Assembly: GCF_006539865.1 (NCBI RefSeq)
Contig: NZ_BJNV01000010.1
Span: 1 to 64,000, forward strand
DNA: 64,000 bases
Origin: Zoogloea ramigera
GTDB taxonomy: Bacteria; Pseudomonadota; Gammaproteobacteria; Burkholderiales; Rhodocyclaceae
Reading direction: 5' to 3'
Part shown: positions 32,013 to 39,792 of the stretch, one piece after another
How the letters are laid out: each line of letters begins with the position of its first letter
Position numbering within the stretch: position 1 is the stretch's first letter
Notes under the pieces: generated by a model
What the model saw: only the letters and a program-made list of their open reading frames with translations
Databases searched by the model: none
What the model was told of the DNA's origin: nothing
Translations under genes and position numbers: made by a program

Positions 32013-33355
32013 CACGCGGCCTCGCGCAGCAGGCTGGCGGGCGCGGCTTCGGCGGACGGCTGCCAGGGGATCTCGGCCCCCAGCGCCCGTGCCACCACCA
32101 GCGCCGACTTGAGCCCGTCCTCGTGGAAGCCGTAGCCGGTCCAGGCGCCGGCAAACCAGCTGCGCTGGCGGCCCTGGATGGTCGGCAGCGCGGCCTGGGC
32201 GTCAACGGCAGCCTGGTCGAACACCGGGTGGGCGTATTCGATGCGGCGGATCAGCTTGTCCCGCGCCGGCTCGGTGAAGGGGTTGAGCGACACCACCACC
32301 GGCGTCTCGAAGGGCAGCGGCTGCAGGCGGTTGATGAGGTAGCTCACCGACACCGGGCGTTCGTCGGGCCGGCCGGCGCCTGCCAGGTAGTTCCAGGCCG
32401 ACCACACTTTGCGGCGGCGCGGCAAGAGCGCGGTGTCGGTGTGCACCAGCGCGAGATTGGGCTGGTATTTGACCGCGCCCAGGATGCGCCGCTCATCAAG
32501 GCTGGCGCCCGCGCCCAGGATGGCCAGGGTCTGGTCGCTGTGGCAGGCGAACACCACTTCGTCGAAGCGCTCGGCGCCGTCGCGGCAGCGCAGCCACACG
32601 CCGTCGGGCCGCCGATCGACGCCCAGCACCGGGGTGGCCACCTGCACATCGTCGAGCTCGTCGAGGATACGCCGCACGTACTCGCGCCCGCCGCCGGCGA
32701 CGGTGCGCCAGCGGGGCCGGTCGAAGATCTGCAGCAGCCCGTGGTTGTGGCAGAAACGCGCGAAGGTGGCCAGCGGGTAGTCGAGCATGGTGCGCGTCGG
32801 GCACGACCAGATCGCCGACGCCATGGGCAGCAGGTACCAGTCGCGGAAGGCGCTGCCGTAGCGGCCGGCAGCGAGGTAATCACCCAGGCTCACCGGCGGC
32901 GCGTCGCCTTCGGCGGCCATCCGGGTGGTCTCCCGGTTGAAGCGCAGGATGTCGGACAACATGCCCAGAAACGCCGGCCGCAACAGGTTGCTGCGTTGGG
33001 CGAACACGGTGCCCAGGTCGGAGCCGGCCCATTCGATCTCTGGCTCGGCGAGGCTCACGCCAAAGCTCATCTCGCTCTCCACCGAGGCCACGCCGAGGCA
33101 CGCAAACAGCGCGCACAGGTTGGGGTAGGTGCGGTCGTTGAAGACCAGAAAGCCGGTGTCGATCGGGTGGCGGTGGCCCTCCACCGCGATGTCGATGGTG
33201 TTGGTGTGGCCACCCACGTAGTCGCCCGCCTCGAACAGCGTCACCCGGTGCCGCCGCGACAGCAGCCAGGCCGAAGCGAGGCCTGCGATGCCGCCACCGA
33301 TCACTGCGATGCGTTTGGGCACAACGCCTGCCCGGTCGAATTCACTCATGTTCAT
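32012..33355 (-). CDS. NAD(P)/FAD-dependent amine oxidase-like flavoprotein
   Basis: 447 residues. Dinucleotide motif RIAVIGGGIAGLASAWLLSR near residue 15, followed by YVGGHTNTIDI and PIDTGFLVFNDRTYPNL. The C-terminal part SWFAGAWTGYGFHEDGLKSA is the flavin-end motif. It is the protoporphyrinogen-oxidase-like family typical of the cfa/DUF1365 gene set and probably works with them on lipid acyl chains; the substrate is not known. Two ATGs (33355, 33349) are possible; the first has GGAGCC upstream. The gap to the peroxidase gene is 19 bases. Confidence 0.9.
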   Translation of the reverse strand: MNMSEFDRAGVVPKRIAVIGGGIAGLASAWLLSRRHRVTLFEAGDYVGGHTNTIDIAVEGHRHPIDTGFLVFNDRTYPNLCALFACLGVASVESEMSFGVSLAEPEIEWAGSDLGTVFAQRSNLLRPAFLGMLSDILRFNRETTRMAAEGDAPPVSLGDYLAAGRYGSAFRDWYLLPMASAIWSCPTRTMLDYPLATFARFCHNHGLLQIFDRPRWRTVAGGGREYVRRILDELDDVQVATPVLGVDRRPDGVWLRCRDGAERFDEVVFACHSDQTLAILGAGASLDERRILGAVKYQPNLALVHTDTALLPRRRKVWSAWNYLAGAGRPDERPVSVSYLINRLQPLPFETPVVVSLNPFTEPARDKLIRRIEYAHPVFDQAAVDAQAALPTIQGRQRSWFAGAWTGYGFHEDGLKSALVVARALGAEIPWQPSAEAAPASLLREAA

Positions 33356-33374
33356 GTCTGTGGCTCCGGCCGTG

Positions 33375-33968
33375 TCAGGGTTTTGCGACGAGCAGACGCT
33401 CGATGGTGGTCACCAGCAGCGCGTTGTCGGGGGACACCTCGCTGGGGAAGCTCTTCACCGTGTTGCCGCTGCGGTCGATGAGATATTTGTGGAAGTTCCA
33501 GCGCGGGCGCTCGCCCGTCAGGTCGCCCAGCTGGCGATACAGCGGGTTGGCGCTGCGCCCCACAACGGTGGAGCGCGCAAACATCGGAAAGCGCACGCCA
33601 TAGGTGAGCCGGCAGAAATCGGCGATCTCCTTGTTGGAGCCGGGCTCCTGGTTGCCGAAGTCGTTGGACGGGAAGCCCACCACCATCAGCCCGCGCGCCT
33701 TGTATTTGTCGTAGAGGTGCTCGAGGCCCTCGTACTGGCCGGTGTAGCCGCAGAAGCTGGCGGTGTTCACAACTAGCACCACCTTACCGACGTACTGGCA
33801 CATGGAGCGGGGCTTTTCGTCCTGCAGCCCGGGGAAGGTGTGATTGAGGAGGGCGGGGCAGGCCGCGGAGCCCTCGGCCGAGGGCGTCGCGGCGGCGGGC
33901 GCCAGCGCCGTCTTCAGCATCACCACGGCCGCAATCAATGCGCCGATGACGAGGCTCAGGCGTTTCAT
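33375..33968 (-). CDS. exported glutathione peroxidase-like protein
   Basis: 197 residues with a signal peptide (LSLVIGALIAAVVMLKTALA). The peroxidase core has the active cysteine in VVNTASFCGYTGQYEGLE (cysteine in the selenocysteine place), the glutamine region VVGFPSNDFGNQEPGS and the tryptophan motif RWNFHKYLIDRSG. It should reduce lipid or organic peroxides in the periplasm, matching a photooxidative stress locus. ATG 33968 overlaps the upstream small gene by four bases. Confidence 0.9.
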   Translation of the reverse strand: MKRLSLVIGALIAAVVMLKTALAPAAATPSAEGSAACPALLNHTFPGLQDEKPRSMCQYVGKVVLVVNTASFCGYTGQYEGLEHLYDKYKARGLMVVGFPSNDFGNQEPGSNKEIADFCRLTYGVRFPMFARSTVVGRSANPLYRQLGDLTGERPRWNFHKYLIDRSGNTVKSFPSEVSPDNALLVTTIERLLVAKP

Positions 33969-34204
33969 CGGGCGGCTCCTTCAGGCGGAGGGGCGAGGCT
34001 GGCCTGGCGATGCAGGAAGAGTTTGTAATCGAGGCTCTCGTCGACATAAGTGTCCTGGACAACGGCGTTGTCCGGGTGAGGGCGTGCGCTGAGCCCCTGC
34101 GTCTCGGCAGAGCGGGCGATCACGACGCTGGAAACGAGGGCGAGCAAGACCAGTCCGGCGGTGGCGGCGGGCTTTGCGTGGTTGCGGATGGCTTTTGATT
34201 TCAT
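33965..34204 (-). CDS. small membrane-anchored protein, first gene of the LitR-divergent operon
   Basis: 79 residues: basic N-terminus, one hydrophobic segment (AATAGLVLLALVSSVVIA) and a polar tail with DNAVVQDTYVDESLDYKLFL. I do not recognise a family. ATG 34204 is preceded by AGGA inside the palindrome at 34210-34222; the TTG at 34222 is less likely. It is coupled to the peroxidase gene by ATGA. A further copy of the palindrome (TGTCCTGGACAA, 34051-34062) lies in its coding sequence. Confidence 0.75.
   Translation of the reverse strand: MKSKAIRNHAKPAATAGLVLLALVSSVVIARSAETQGLSARPHPDNAVVQDTYVDESLDYKLFLHRQASLAPPPEGAAR
34051..34062. promoter_or_regulatory. intragenic copy of the LitR-type palindrome
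   Basis: TGTCCTGGACAA, one base short of the 13-bp motif, with a half site TTGTCC at 34069-34074. It lies about 150 bases downstream of the predicted operon promoter, where a bound regulator could act as a roadblock, or it may be chance. Confidence 0.4.
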
Positions 34205-34209
34205 CGTCT

Positions 34210-34222
34210 TTGTCCTGGACAA
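34210..34222. promoter_or_regulatory. LitR-type palindrome 1 in the litR divergent region
   Basis: TTGTCCTGGACAA, a perfect palindrome apart from the centre. On the minus strand its AGGA is the Shine-Dalgarno of ATG 34204; on the plus strand it overlaps the -35 of the litR promoter at 34216-34244. Confidence 0.75.
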
Positions 34223-34244
34223 TGCGTGATTGCAGTTCTACCAT
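34216..34244 (+). promoter_or_regulatory. predicted litR promoter
   Basis: TGGACA (34216-34221), 17 bases, TACCAT (34239-34244), 55 bases before the litR ATG. Its -35 lies in palindrome 1, which suggests autorepression. Confidence 0.5.
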
Positions 34245-34268
34245 AGAGCCGTGTCGTTCCGATGTCAA
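34240..34268 (-). promoter_or_regulatory. predicted promoter of the minus-strand light operon
   Basis: On the minus strand TTGACA (34268-34263), 17 bases, TATGGT (34245-34240), a near-consensus sigma70 promoter. It would drive the ten minus-strand genes from 34204 down to 26234. It is bracketed by the two palindromes. Confidence 0.6.
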
Positions 34269-34283
34269 GCCAATGCAGATTAT

Positions 34284-34296
34284 TTGTCCAGGACAA
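34284..34296. promoter_or_regulatory. LitR-type palindrome 2, overlapping the litR ribosome site
   Basis: TTGTCCAGGACAA ends two bases before the litR ATG (34299), and its AGGA serves as the litR Shine-Dalgarno. The same arrangement (TTGTCCAGG just before ATG) is seen at 12809-12823. Confidence 0.7.
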
Positions 34297-34298
34297 CA

Positions 34299-35225
34299 AT
34301 GAACAACGCACTGAACAACGCGGCCGCCCTGTGTATTGCGGCAGTGGAGCGTGATACCGGCCTCGGCAAGGACACGCTGCGGGTCTGGGAGCGTCGCTAC
34401 GGCTTTCCCAAGCCCGACCGTGACGCCAAGGGCGAACGCCTTTACCCGGCCGACCAGGTTGAGAAGCTGCACATCATCCGCTGCCTGCTCGACCGGGGGC
34501 AGCGCCCGTCAAAGGTGGTGGGAGCCTCGACCGAAGAGCTGCGCGCCATGCTGGAGGTGCCGGACGAGCCCAGGGCCGCCGACGCGCCCGTCGGCGGAAG
34601 CGATCTGCTGCAGTACGTGCGGCTGGGGCGCACCGTCGAGCTGGCGGTGAGCCTGCGCAAGGCCTTGCTGCGGCAGGGGCTGCAGCGCTTTGTGGCCGAG
34701 ACCGTGGCGCCGCTCAGCGAGGAGGTCGGCGCGGCGTGGATGCGCGGCGAGATCCAGATCTCCGACGAGCACGCCTACACTGAGCAGATGCAGAACGTGC
34801 TGCGGGGCGCCATCGGCAGCTTCGGCCCGGCCGGGGAGCGGCCGCGGGTGCTGCTGAGCACCTTGCCCGGCGAGGACCACGTGCTCGGCCTGCTGATGGT
34901 GGAGGCGACCCTGGTGTCCGAGGGCACCGCCTGCCTGTCGCTGGGCGCGCGCACGCCGATGGCCGACCTGGGCCGCGCCGCGGTGGAGAACGCCATCGAC
35001 GTGGTCGGAGTGTCCTTCAGCGGAGCCTTCCCGGCCCGCCAGGCCATCGACCGGCTGCTCGAGCTGCGCGCCATGCTGCCGCCGCAGATAGCCCTGTGGG
35101 CTGGCGGCGCCGCGGTGCGCGGCAAACAGAAACGCCTGCCCGGCGTGCGAGTGGTCGCCGACCTGGACGACACCCGGCAAGCCCTGGCCGAATGGCGCAG
35201 CGCCCATCTTCCCGCGCGGGCCTGA
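34299..35225 (+). CDS. litR: LitR/CarH-type B12-dependent photoreceptor, MerR family repressor
   Basis: 308 residues. MerR helix-turn-helix at the N-terminus (IAAVERDTGLGKDTLRVWER then RYGFPKP). The four-helix bundle has W-x9-EH (W147, E157, H158), which caps the adenosyl group in CarH. The cobalamin domain has ExHxxG in GEDHVLGL (H194 the expected lower ligand) and later SFSGAFP and GGAAVRG. In the dark such proteins bind AdoCbl as tetramers and repress; light breaks the Co-C bond and releases DNA. Palindromes lie around its own start. ATG 34299 is chosen because the helix-turn-helix follows at the usual distance. Confidence 0.93.
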   Translation: MNNALNNAAALCIAAVERDTGLGKDTLRVWERRYGFPKPDRDAKGERLYPADQVEKLHIIRCLLDRGQRPSKVVGASTEELRAMLEVPDEPRAADAPVGGSDLLQYVRLGRTVELAVSLRKALLRQGLQRFVAETVAPLSEEVGAAWMRGEIQISDEHAYTEQMQNVLRGAIGSFGPAGERPRVLLSTLPGEDHVLGLLMVEATLVSEGTACLSLGARTPMADLGRAAVENAIDVVGVSFSGAFPARQAIDRLLELRAMLPPQIALWAGGAAVRGKQKRLPGVRVVADLDDTRQALAEWRSAHLPARA

Positions 35226-35295
35226 CGCACGGCACGGCACAGCGCAGCCGCGCCCATCCCTTCACCTTTTCACGTTGATCACTGTGAATCCAGCC

Positions 35296-35856
35296 ATGCA
35301 CCCTTTGCGTAAAGCCGCCGTTTCGGTTCTCCTGTGCCTCGGCGCCACCCAGGCCCTGGCCGAAACGCCATCAACCCCGCCGCCCCTCGCCAGCGTCGCG
35401 TCCCTCGACGTGCAGCGTTACATGGGCAAGTGGTATGAAATCTCCCATTACCCCAACTGGTTCCAGAAGAAATGCCAGGGCGCGTCCCGGGCCGAATACG
35501 CGCTGAAGGACAACGGAGAGGTGCAGGTGGTGAACCGCTGCCGGCTCGAGAACGGCGAGACCAACGTGGCGAGCGCCGTCGGGCGGCAGGTGGGCGGCGC
35601 AGACTCTGCCCGGCTGAAGGTGAGCTTCGCCCCGGCGTGGCTGTCGTTCATCCCGGCGGTGTGGGGCGATTACTGGGTGGTCGATCTCGACCCAGAGTAC
35701 AGCCTCGTCGCGGTGAGCGAGCCGAAGCGTGAATACCTGTGGGTGCTCTCCCGCACGCCCCAGGTGGACGCGGCCCGCTACACCGCGCTGCTGGCTCGCC
35801 TCGAGGGGCTGGGCTTCGATGTCTCGAAGCTGGTCACGACGAAGCAGATGGATTGA
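35296..35856 (+). CDS. blc: outer-membrane type lipocalin, Blc family
   Basis: 186 residues. Signal peptide (KAAVSVLLCLGATQALAE), then the lipocalin motif RYMGKWYEISHYPNWFQKKC, strand GEVQVVNRC and the third motif YSLVAVSEPKREYLWVLSRT. There is no lipobox cysteine, so the mature protein is probably soluble and periplasmic rather than anchored like E. coli Blc. Lipocalins of this group bind fatty acids or lysophospholipids, fitting the lipid genes nearby. It follows litR by 70 bases and is probably co-transcribed. TTG 35275 is an alternative start. Confidence 0.9.
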   Translation: MHPLRKAAVSVLLCLGATQALAETPSTPPPLASVASLDVQRYMGKWYEISHYPNWFQKKCQGASRAEYALKDNGEVQVVNRCRLENGETNVASAVGRQVGGADSARLKVSFAPAWLSFIPAVWGDYWVVDLDPEYSLVAVSEPKREYLWVLSRTPQVDAARYTALLARLEGLGFDVSKLVTTKQMD

Positions 35857-35883
35857 GGGCGGCCCCTTCGCCGCCCTTTCTTT
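35857..35883 (+). terminator. intrinsic terminator after the lipocalin gene
   Basis: GGGCGGC-CCCTTC-GCCGCCC followed by TTTCTTT, starting right at the lipocalin stop. It ends the litR unit. Confidence 0.85.
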
Positions 35884-35962
35884 GATGATGCGTGGGGCTC
35901 GCCCCACGTCTCTCGCCCCACGTCTCTCTCGCCCCCCACTGCAGGCCCGGCCCTGGGGGCGC

Positions 35963-37354
35963 TCAGTAGGCGTTCGGGTCCTTGTGCATCAAGCCCACGG
36001 TGCGCAGGATGATCCGCAGGTCCAGCCCGAAGGACCAGTGGCGCAGGTATTCGAGGTCGTAGTCGATGCGCCGCTTCATCTTGTCGAGCGTCTCGGTCTC
36101 GCCCCGGCAGCCATTAACCTGGGCCCAGCCGGTGATGCCCGGGCGGACCTTGTGGCGCACCATGTAGCCCTTGATGAGCTTGCGGTAGGTCTCGTTGTGG
36201 GCCACCGCGTGGGGCCGCGGCCCGACGATGCTCATGCGCCCCTGCAGCACGTTGATGAACTGGGGCAGCTCGTCCAGCGAGCTGCGCCGCAGGAAAGCCC
36301 CGAGCGGCGTCACCCGGCGATCGTTGGCCTGGGCCTGGGTGATCCGGTCGCCGTTCTCGCACACCGTCATCGAGCGGAATTTATAAACCAGGATGCGCTC
36401 CCCATCGAGGCCGTAGCGGTGCTGGCGAAACAGCACCGGCCCCGCTGAGGTGGCCTTCACGGCGATCGCGATGGCCACCATCAGCGGCGAGATCAGCACC
36501 AGGATCATGGCCGCCGCCACGAAGTCGAAGGCCTGCTTCACCACCGCATTGAGGCCCGTGAAGGGCGTCTCGCACACCGCCACCACCGGCACGCCGCCCA
36601 GATCGTCCATGCGCGCCTGGATCAGGTCGGTCATGAACAGATCCGGCACGAAATAGATCGACACCGTCGTGTCCCGCAGCTCATCCAGGAGCTGCAGGAT
36701 GCGCGGCTGGTTGCTCATCGGCAGCGCGATGTAGATCACATCCACCGCGTGGCTGTGGACGTAGTCGGCCAGCTCGCGGATCCGCCCCAGGCATTCGATG
36801 CCGCCGCGGGCGTGGCGCTCGGGCTGGCGGTCGTCGAAGAACCCCAGCAGGCGCTTGCCGGTGCTGCGGGAACGCTCGATCCGGTCGGCCACCGCCAGGC
36901 CCGCCGGGCTCGCCCCGACGATCACCGCATGGCGGAAATAGCCTGCCCGCGCCATCACCAGCGGGGTCAGGGCGTGGGCCGCGTGGCGCAGCAGCGCCGA
37001 GGCCAGCGGCCCCAGGATGAACCAGCCGAGCAGCACCCGCGAGTCGTAGGCCTTGCCGTAGCCCGTCGCGAGGCCGGCCAGGGCGAGGCCCGAAAACACC
37101 ATCAGCGCCTTCACCCAGCTCCCCCGGTAAAGCGCCCGCAGGCCGCTGTCGATGCGCATCGGAGACGGCTGGGCGAGCAGGAACACCGTCACCGCCAGCA
37201 CCACATAGGCCGGATCGCCGGCCACCCCGTGCAAGGCCGCAACGGCGAGCAGGCTGCCGCTGAAGGCGATCGGGTCGAGGAGGGCCTCGAAGAGGGAGAC
37301 GAGGGACAGGTGGGGCTTCAGGCCCGACGCCTGCCTGTCGATGGCGACCTGCAT
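35963..37354 (-). CDS. undecaprenyl-phosphate sugar phosphotransferase (initiating EPS glycosyltransferase)
   Basis: 463 residues of the WcaJ/CpsE type, starting EPS synthesis by placing a sugar-1-phosphate on undecaprenyl phosphate. The N-terminal half has four to five membrane helices and a Rossmann-like central domain (AVIVGASPAGLAVADRIERS). The catalytic C-terminus carries FRSMTV, SLDELPQFINVLQGRMSIVG, PRPH and the ending ITGWAQVNGCRGETETLDKM. Its TIGR-type annotation is glucose phosphotransferase; the sugar is not certain. It is divergent from epsL over a 200-base AT-rich region. ATG 37354. Confidence 0.93.
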   Translation of the reverse strand: MQVAIDRQASGLKPHLSLVSLFEALLDPIAFSGSLLAVAALHGVAGDPAYVVLAVTVFLLAQPSPMRIDSGLRALYRGSWVKALMVFSGLALAGLATGYGKAYDSRVLLGWFILGPLASALLRHAAHALTPLVMARAGYFRHAVIVGASPAGLAVADRIERSRSTGKRLLGFFDDRQPERHARGGIECLGRIRELADYVHSHAVDVIYIALPMSNQPRILQLLDELRDTTVSIYFVPDLFMTDLIQARMDDLGGVPVVAVCETPFTGLNAVVKQAFDFVAAAMILVLISPLMVAIAIAVKATSAGPVLFRQHRYGLDGERILVYKFRSMTVCENGDRITQAQANDRRVTPLGAFLRRSSLDELPQFINVLQGRMSIVGPRPHAVAHNETYRKLIKGYMVRHKVRPGITGWAQVNGCRGETETLDKMKRRIDYDLEYLRHWSFGLDLRIILRTVGLMHKDPNAY

Positions 37355-37563
37355 GGTGATTTTTTCTTTATTTAGAGTTCCGCCGGAGTGTCGAGGAATT
37401 TACTGCACTCTAGACAACAAAAACGTCAAATTTCTCATCGTCGTGAAAATATTTGCAAAAGTGTGTCTTCCGGGAAGCCTCTTTTGCAGATTGCGTAAAA
37501 TTTCGCTTGATTTCGGGTGTGCGTCCCTCAAGATGCACAAACTCGCAATTTTGGTTGGCGGAT
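37355..37563. promoter_or_regulatory. divergent promoter region of the EPS locus
   Basis: AT-rich stretch (about 45% G+C, low for the window) between the sugar transferase and epsL. It must hold both promoters. I looked for a sigma54 -24/-12 pair; the closest candidate around 37478-37493 has wrong spacing. A short reading frame starting at ATG 37533 (MHKLAILVGGFG) stops at 37571. Confidence 0.45.
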
Positions 37564-38955
37564 TTGGGTGATTTTGACGTTCGTGTCGGAGGTTTATTGC
37601 TGTTGCTCGGGACGGGCTTGCCGGCCCTGGCGAGCGATGTGCCGCCCTTGCGGGTGAGCACCCTGCTGGGCGAAGCCCGGCGTCCGGTGACCTTGTTCGA
37701 AAGCGATGAGCTCGATCCGCCCGAACTGGGCATGAGCCGCAGCCTCGGCGAAGCGTCGCAGCAAATGCAGCAGATGGCGGCCGTGGAGCAGGGCAGCGAG
37801 GCGAGCGACGTGCCGCTGGGCAAGGGGATCGGCACGCGGATCAGCGCCAGCGAGACCCTGGCCTACGACAGCAACCTGTTTCGCCTGAGCGGCCCTGCGG
37901 CGGCGCGGGCCGCGGGCCTCGCGGGGATGGGCAGCTGGGCGAGCCAGACCCGGCTCGGGCTGGGGCTGGAGAAGTCCCGGGCCGGGCAGCAGTGGGTGCT
38001 CGACTACGAGCTGGGGGTGCACCGCTTCGGCAGCTTCGGGTTTCTCGACCACACCACGCAGACGGCCATCGGCCGCTGGCGCTGGACGGCGGGGCCGGAC
38101 TGGAAGGGCGAGCTGTCGGCCGAGCGCCGGGAGGCGCTGGACGACTTCGCCTACTACCGCAACCAGCGGCGCAGCGTCGCACTGACCCAGCAGGCAACGG
38201 GAAGCGCCTTCTACCACCTGGGCGCCGGCTGGCATCTGGGCGTGCAGGCGGGGCAGGGGAGCCGGCGCTACCCGGACGGCGCGCGGCCGGGCAACGAAAT
38301 CGATTTTGCCGGGCTGGACACGGTGCTGCGCTACGCGCCCGAGTCCGGCGCGGTGGTGGCGGTGACCCGTCGGCGGGCCAGCGGCAGTTACCCGAACGTG
38401 CCCACCGGCAGCGGTGCGCTGGCCGAGACGAGCTTCGACCAGGACGAACTGTTCGCCGAGGCGACGCTGCCGCTGAAGAGCGGCACCCGCCTGCAGCTGC
38501 GGCTCGGCAACGTAAGCCGCAGCTACGGGCGCTACGCCCAGAGCGATTTTTCGGGCCGCAACGGGCTGGCCGGGCTGGACTGGCAGCTCACCCCGCGGAC
38601 GCGGGTGAGCGCAGCGCTGCGCTACGACACCGAGCCGGCCCAGGACTTTGTATCCAGCTACGTGGCGGTGCGCGGGCTGCGGCTGGGCAGCCTGTGGGAG
38701 TACTCGCCGAAGCTGCGCGTCGAGGGCCGCCTGGAATGGCGCGACGCGGAATACCGGGGCGACCCGGGCTTCGGGGCACGGGCAGCGGCCCGGCGCGAAG
38801 ACAAGGGCGTGCTGGCCGCACTGGCCGGCAACTGGCAGATCGGGCCGCGCACGCGCGGCGTCGCCACGCTGATGCGCGAGCACCGGGGCTCCAGCGCAGC
38901 GGGGCTGGATTTTGACTATTGGACATTGAGCGGGAGTCTGCAGTGGGTGTTTTGA
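37564..38955 (+). CDS. epsL: EpsL-like exopolysaccharide biosynthesis outer-membrane beta protein
   Basis: About 463 residues. Signal-like segment VRVGGLLLLLGTGLPALASD, then a spacer and about 14 strands of amphipathic beta sequence ending in YWTLSGSLQWVF, typical of an outer-membrane barrel with C-terminal aromatic residue. It resembles EpsL of Rhodocyclales/Methylobacillus-type EPS loci; role in export is inferred. The start is doubtful: no ATG is in frame near the signal peptide, so TTG 37564 is used here, while ATG 37533 in another frame begins a plausible signal peptide that stops at 37571. A small frameshift near the start is possible. It overlaps the next gene. Confidence 0.8.
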   Translation: MGDFDVRVGGLLLLLGTGLPALASDVPPLRVSTLLGEARRPVTLFESDELDPPELGMSRSLGEASQQMQQMAAVEQGSEASDVPLGKGIGTRISASETLAYDSNLFRLSGPAAARAAGLAGMGSWASQTRLGLGLEKSRAGQQWVLDYELGVHRFGSFGFLDHTTQTAIGRWRWTAGPDWKGELSAERREALDDFAYYRNQRRSVALTQQATGSAFYHLGAGWHLGVQAGQGSRRYPDGARPGNEIDFAGLDTVLRYAPESGAVVAVTRRRASGSYPNVPTGSGALAETSFDQDELFAEATLPLKSGTRLQLRLGNVSRSYGRYAQSDFSGRNGLAGLDWQLTPRTRVSAALRYDTEPAQDFVSSYVAVRGLRLGSLWEYSPKLRVEGRLEWRDAEYRGDPGFGARAAARREDKGVLAALAGNWQIGPRTRGVATLMREHRGSSAAGLDFDYWTLSGSLQWVF

Positions 38956-39779
38956 CGGCGCGCTTGCGCACACGTTTCTGGGCCGGCCTGGTGCTCTTCG
39001 GCCTGACGCTCGTCGCGCTGGTTCCGGCGGCCCGGGCCGACGAGGGCCCGGCCCTGGAATACCGCCTCGGGCCCGGCGACGGGGTGAAGATCAGCGTCTT
39101 CCAGAACCCCGACCTCGGCCTCGAGACCCGGGTTTCCGACACCGGGGCGATCAGCTATCCGCTGGTCGGCAGCGTGCAGATCGGCGGGCTCACCGTGGCG
39201 GCCGCCGAGCGGGCGATCGCCGACGGCCTGAAAAAGGGCGGCTTCGTGCTGCAGCCCCAGGTGACGCTGGTGATCCAGCAGGTGCGCGGCGCCCAGGTGG
39301 CGGTGCTCGGCCAGGTGGCCCGGCCCGGGCGCTACCCGCTCGAGAGCACCGCGATGAAGGTCACCGACGTGCTGGCGCTGGCCGGCGGCACCGCGCCCCA
39401 GGGGGCCGACCGGGTGATCCTGACCGGCGTGCGCAATGGCCGCCGGGTAAGGGCCGAGATCGACGTGGCCGACCTCTTCGTCGCCTGGACGCCCGAGAAG
39501 GACGTGGCGGTGATGGCCGGCGACACCCTCTATGTGCACCGCGCGCCCCAGTTCTATGTGTACGGCGAAGTCCAGCGCGCCGGCGCCTACCGGGTCGAGC
39601 GCCAGATGACGGTGCTGCAGGCCCTCGCCCTGGGCGGCGGCCTCAGCCCCCGCGGCACCGAGCGCGGCATCCGCATCCATCGCCGCGGCGAGGACGGCGC
39701 CGTGCGCGTGACCAACCCGCAACTCAACGACCCGGTGCAGCCGGACGACGTGATCGTCGTCCGCGAGGCGCTGTTCTGA
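38943..39779 (+). CDS. epsE: polysaccharide export protein EpsE (Wza-like)
   Basis: 278 residues. Signal region FWAGLVLFGLTLVALVPAARA, then Poly_export domain EYRLGPGDGVKISVFQNPDL, SDTGAISYPLVGSVQIGGLT and two SLBB-type repeats (VAVLGQVARPGRYPLES; FYVYGEVQRAGAYRVERQM). It forms the outer-membrane channel side of EPS export. GTG 38943 is used; TTG 38952 overlapping the epsL stop is possible. No ATG fits. Confidence 0.9.
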   Translation: MGVLTARLRTRFWAGLVLFGLTLVALVPAARADEGPALEYRLGPGDGVKISVFQNPDLGLETRVSDTGAISYPLVGSVQIGGLTVAAAERAIADGLKKGGFVLQPQVTLVIQQVRGAQVAVLGQVARPGRYPLESTAMKVTDVLALAGGTAPQGADRVILTGVRNGRRVRAEIDVADLFVAWTPEKDVAVMAGDTLYVHRAPQFYVYGEVQRAGAYRVERQMTVLQALALGGGLSPRGTERGIRIHRRGEDGAVRVTNPQLNDPVQPDDVIVVREALF

Positions 39780-39792
39780 CCCGGACACCCCC

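Noticed and set aside
37478-37493. Sigma54 promoter upstream of epsL
   Set aside because: GG and GC elements are 11-12 bases apart instead of 10 and flanking bases do not fit.
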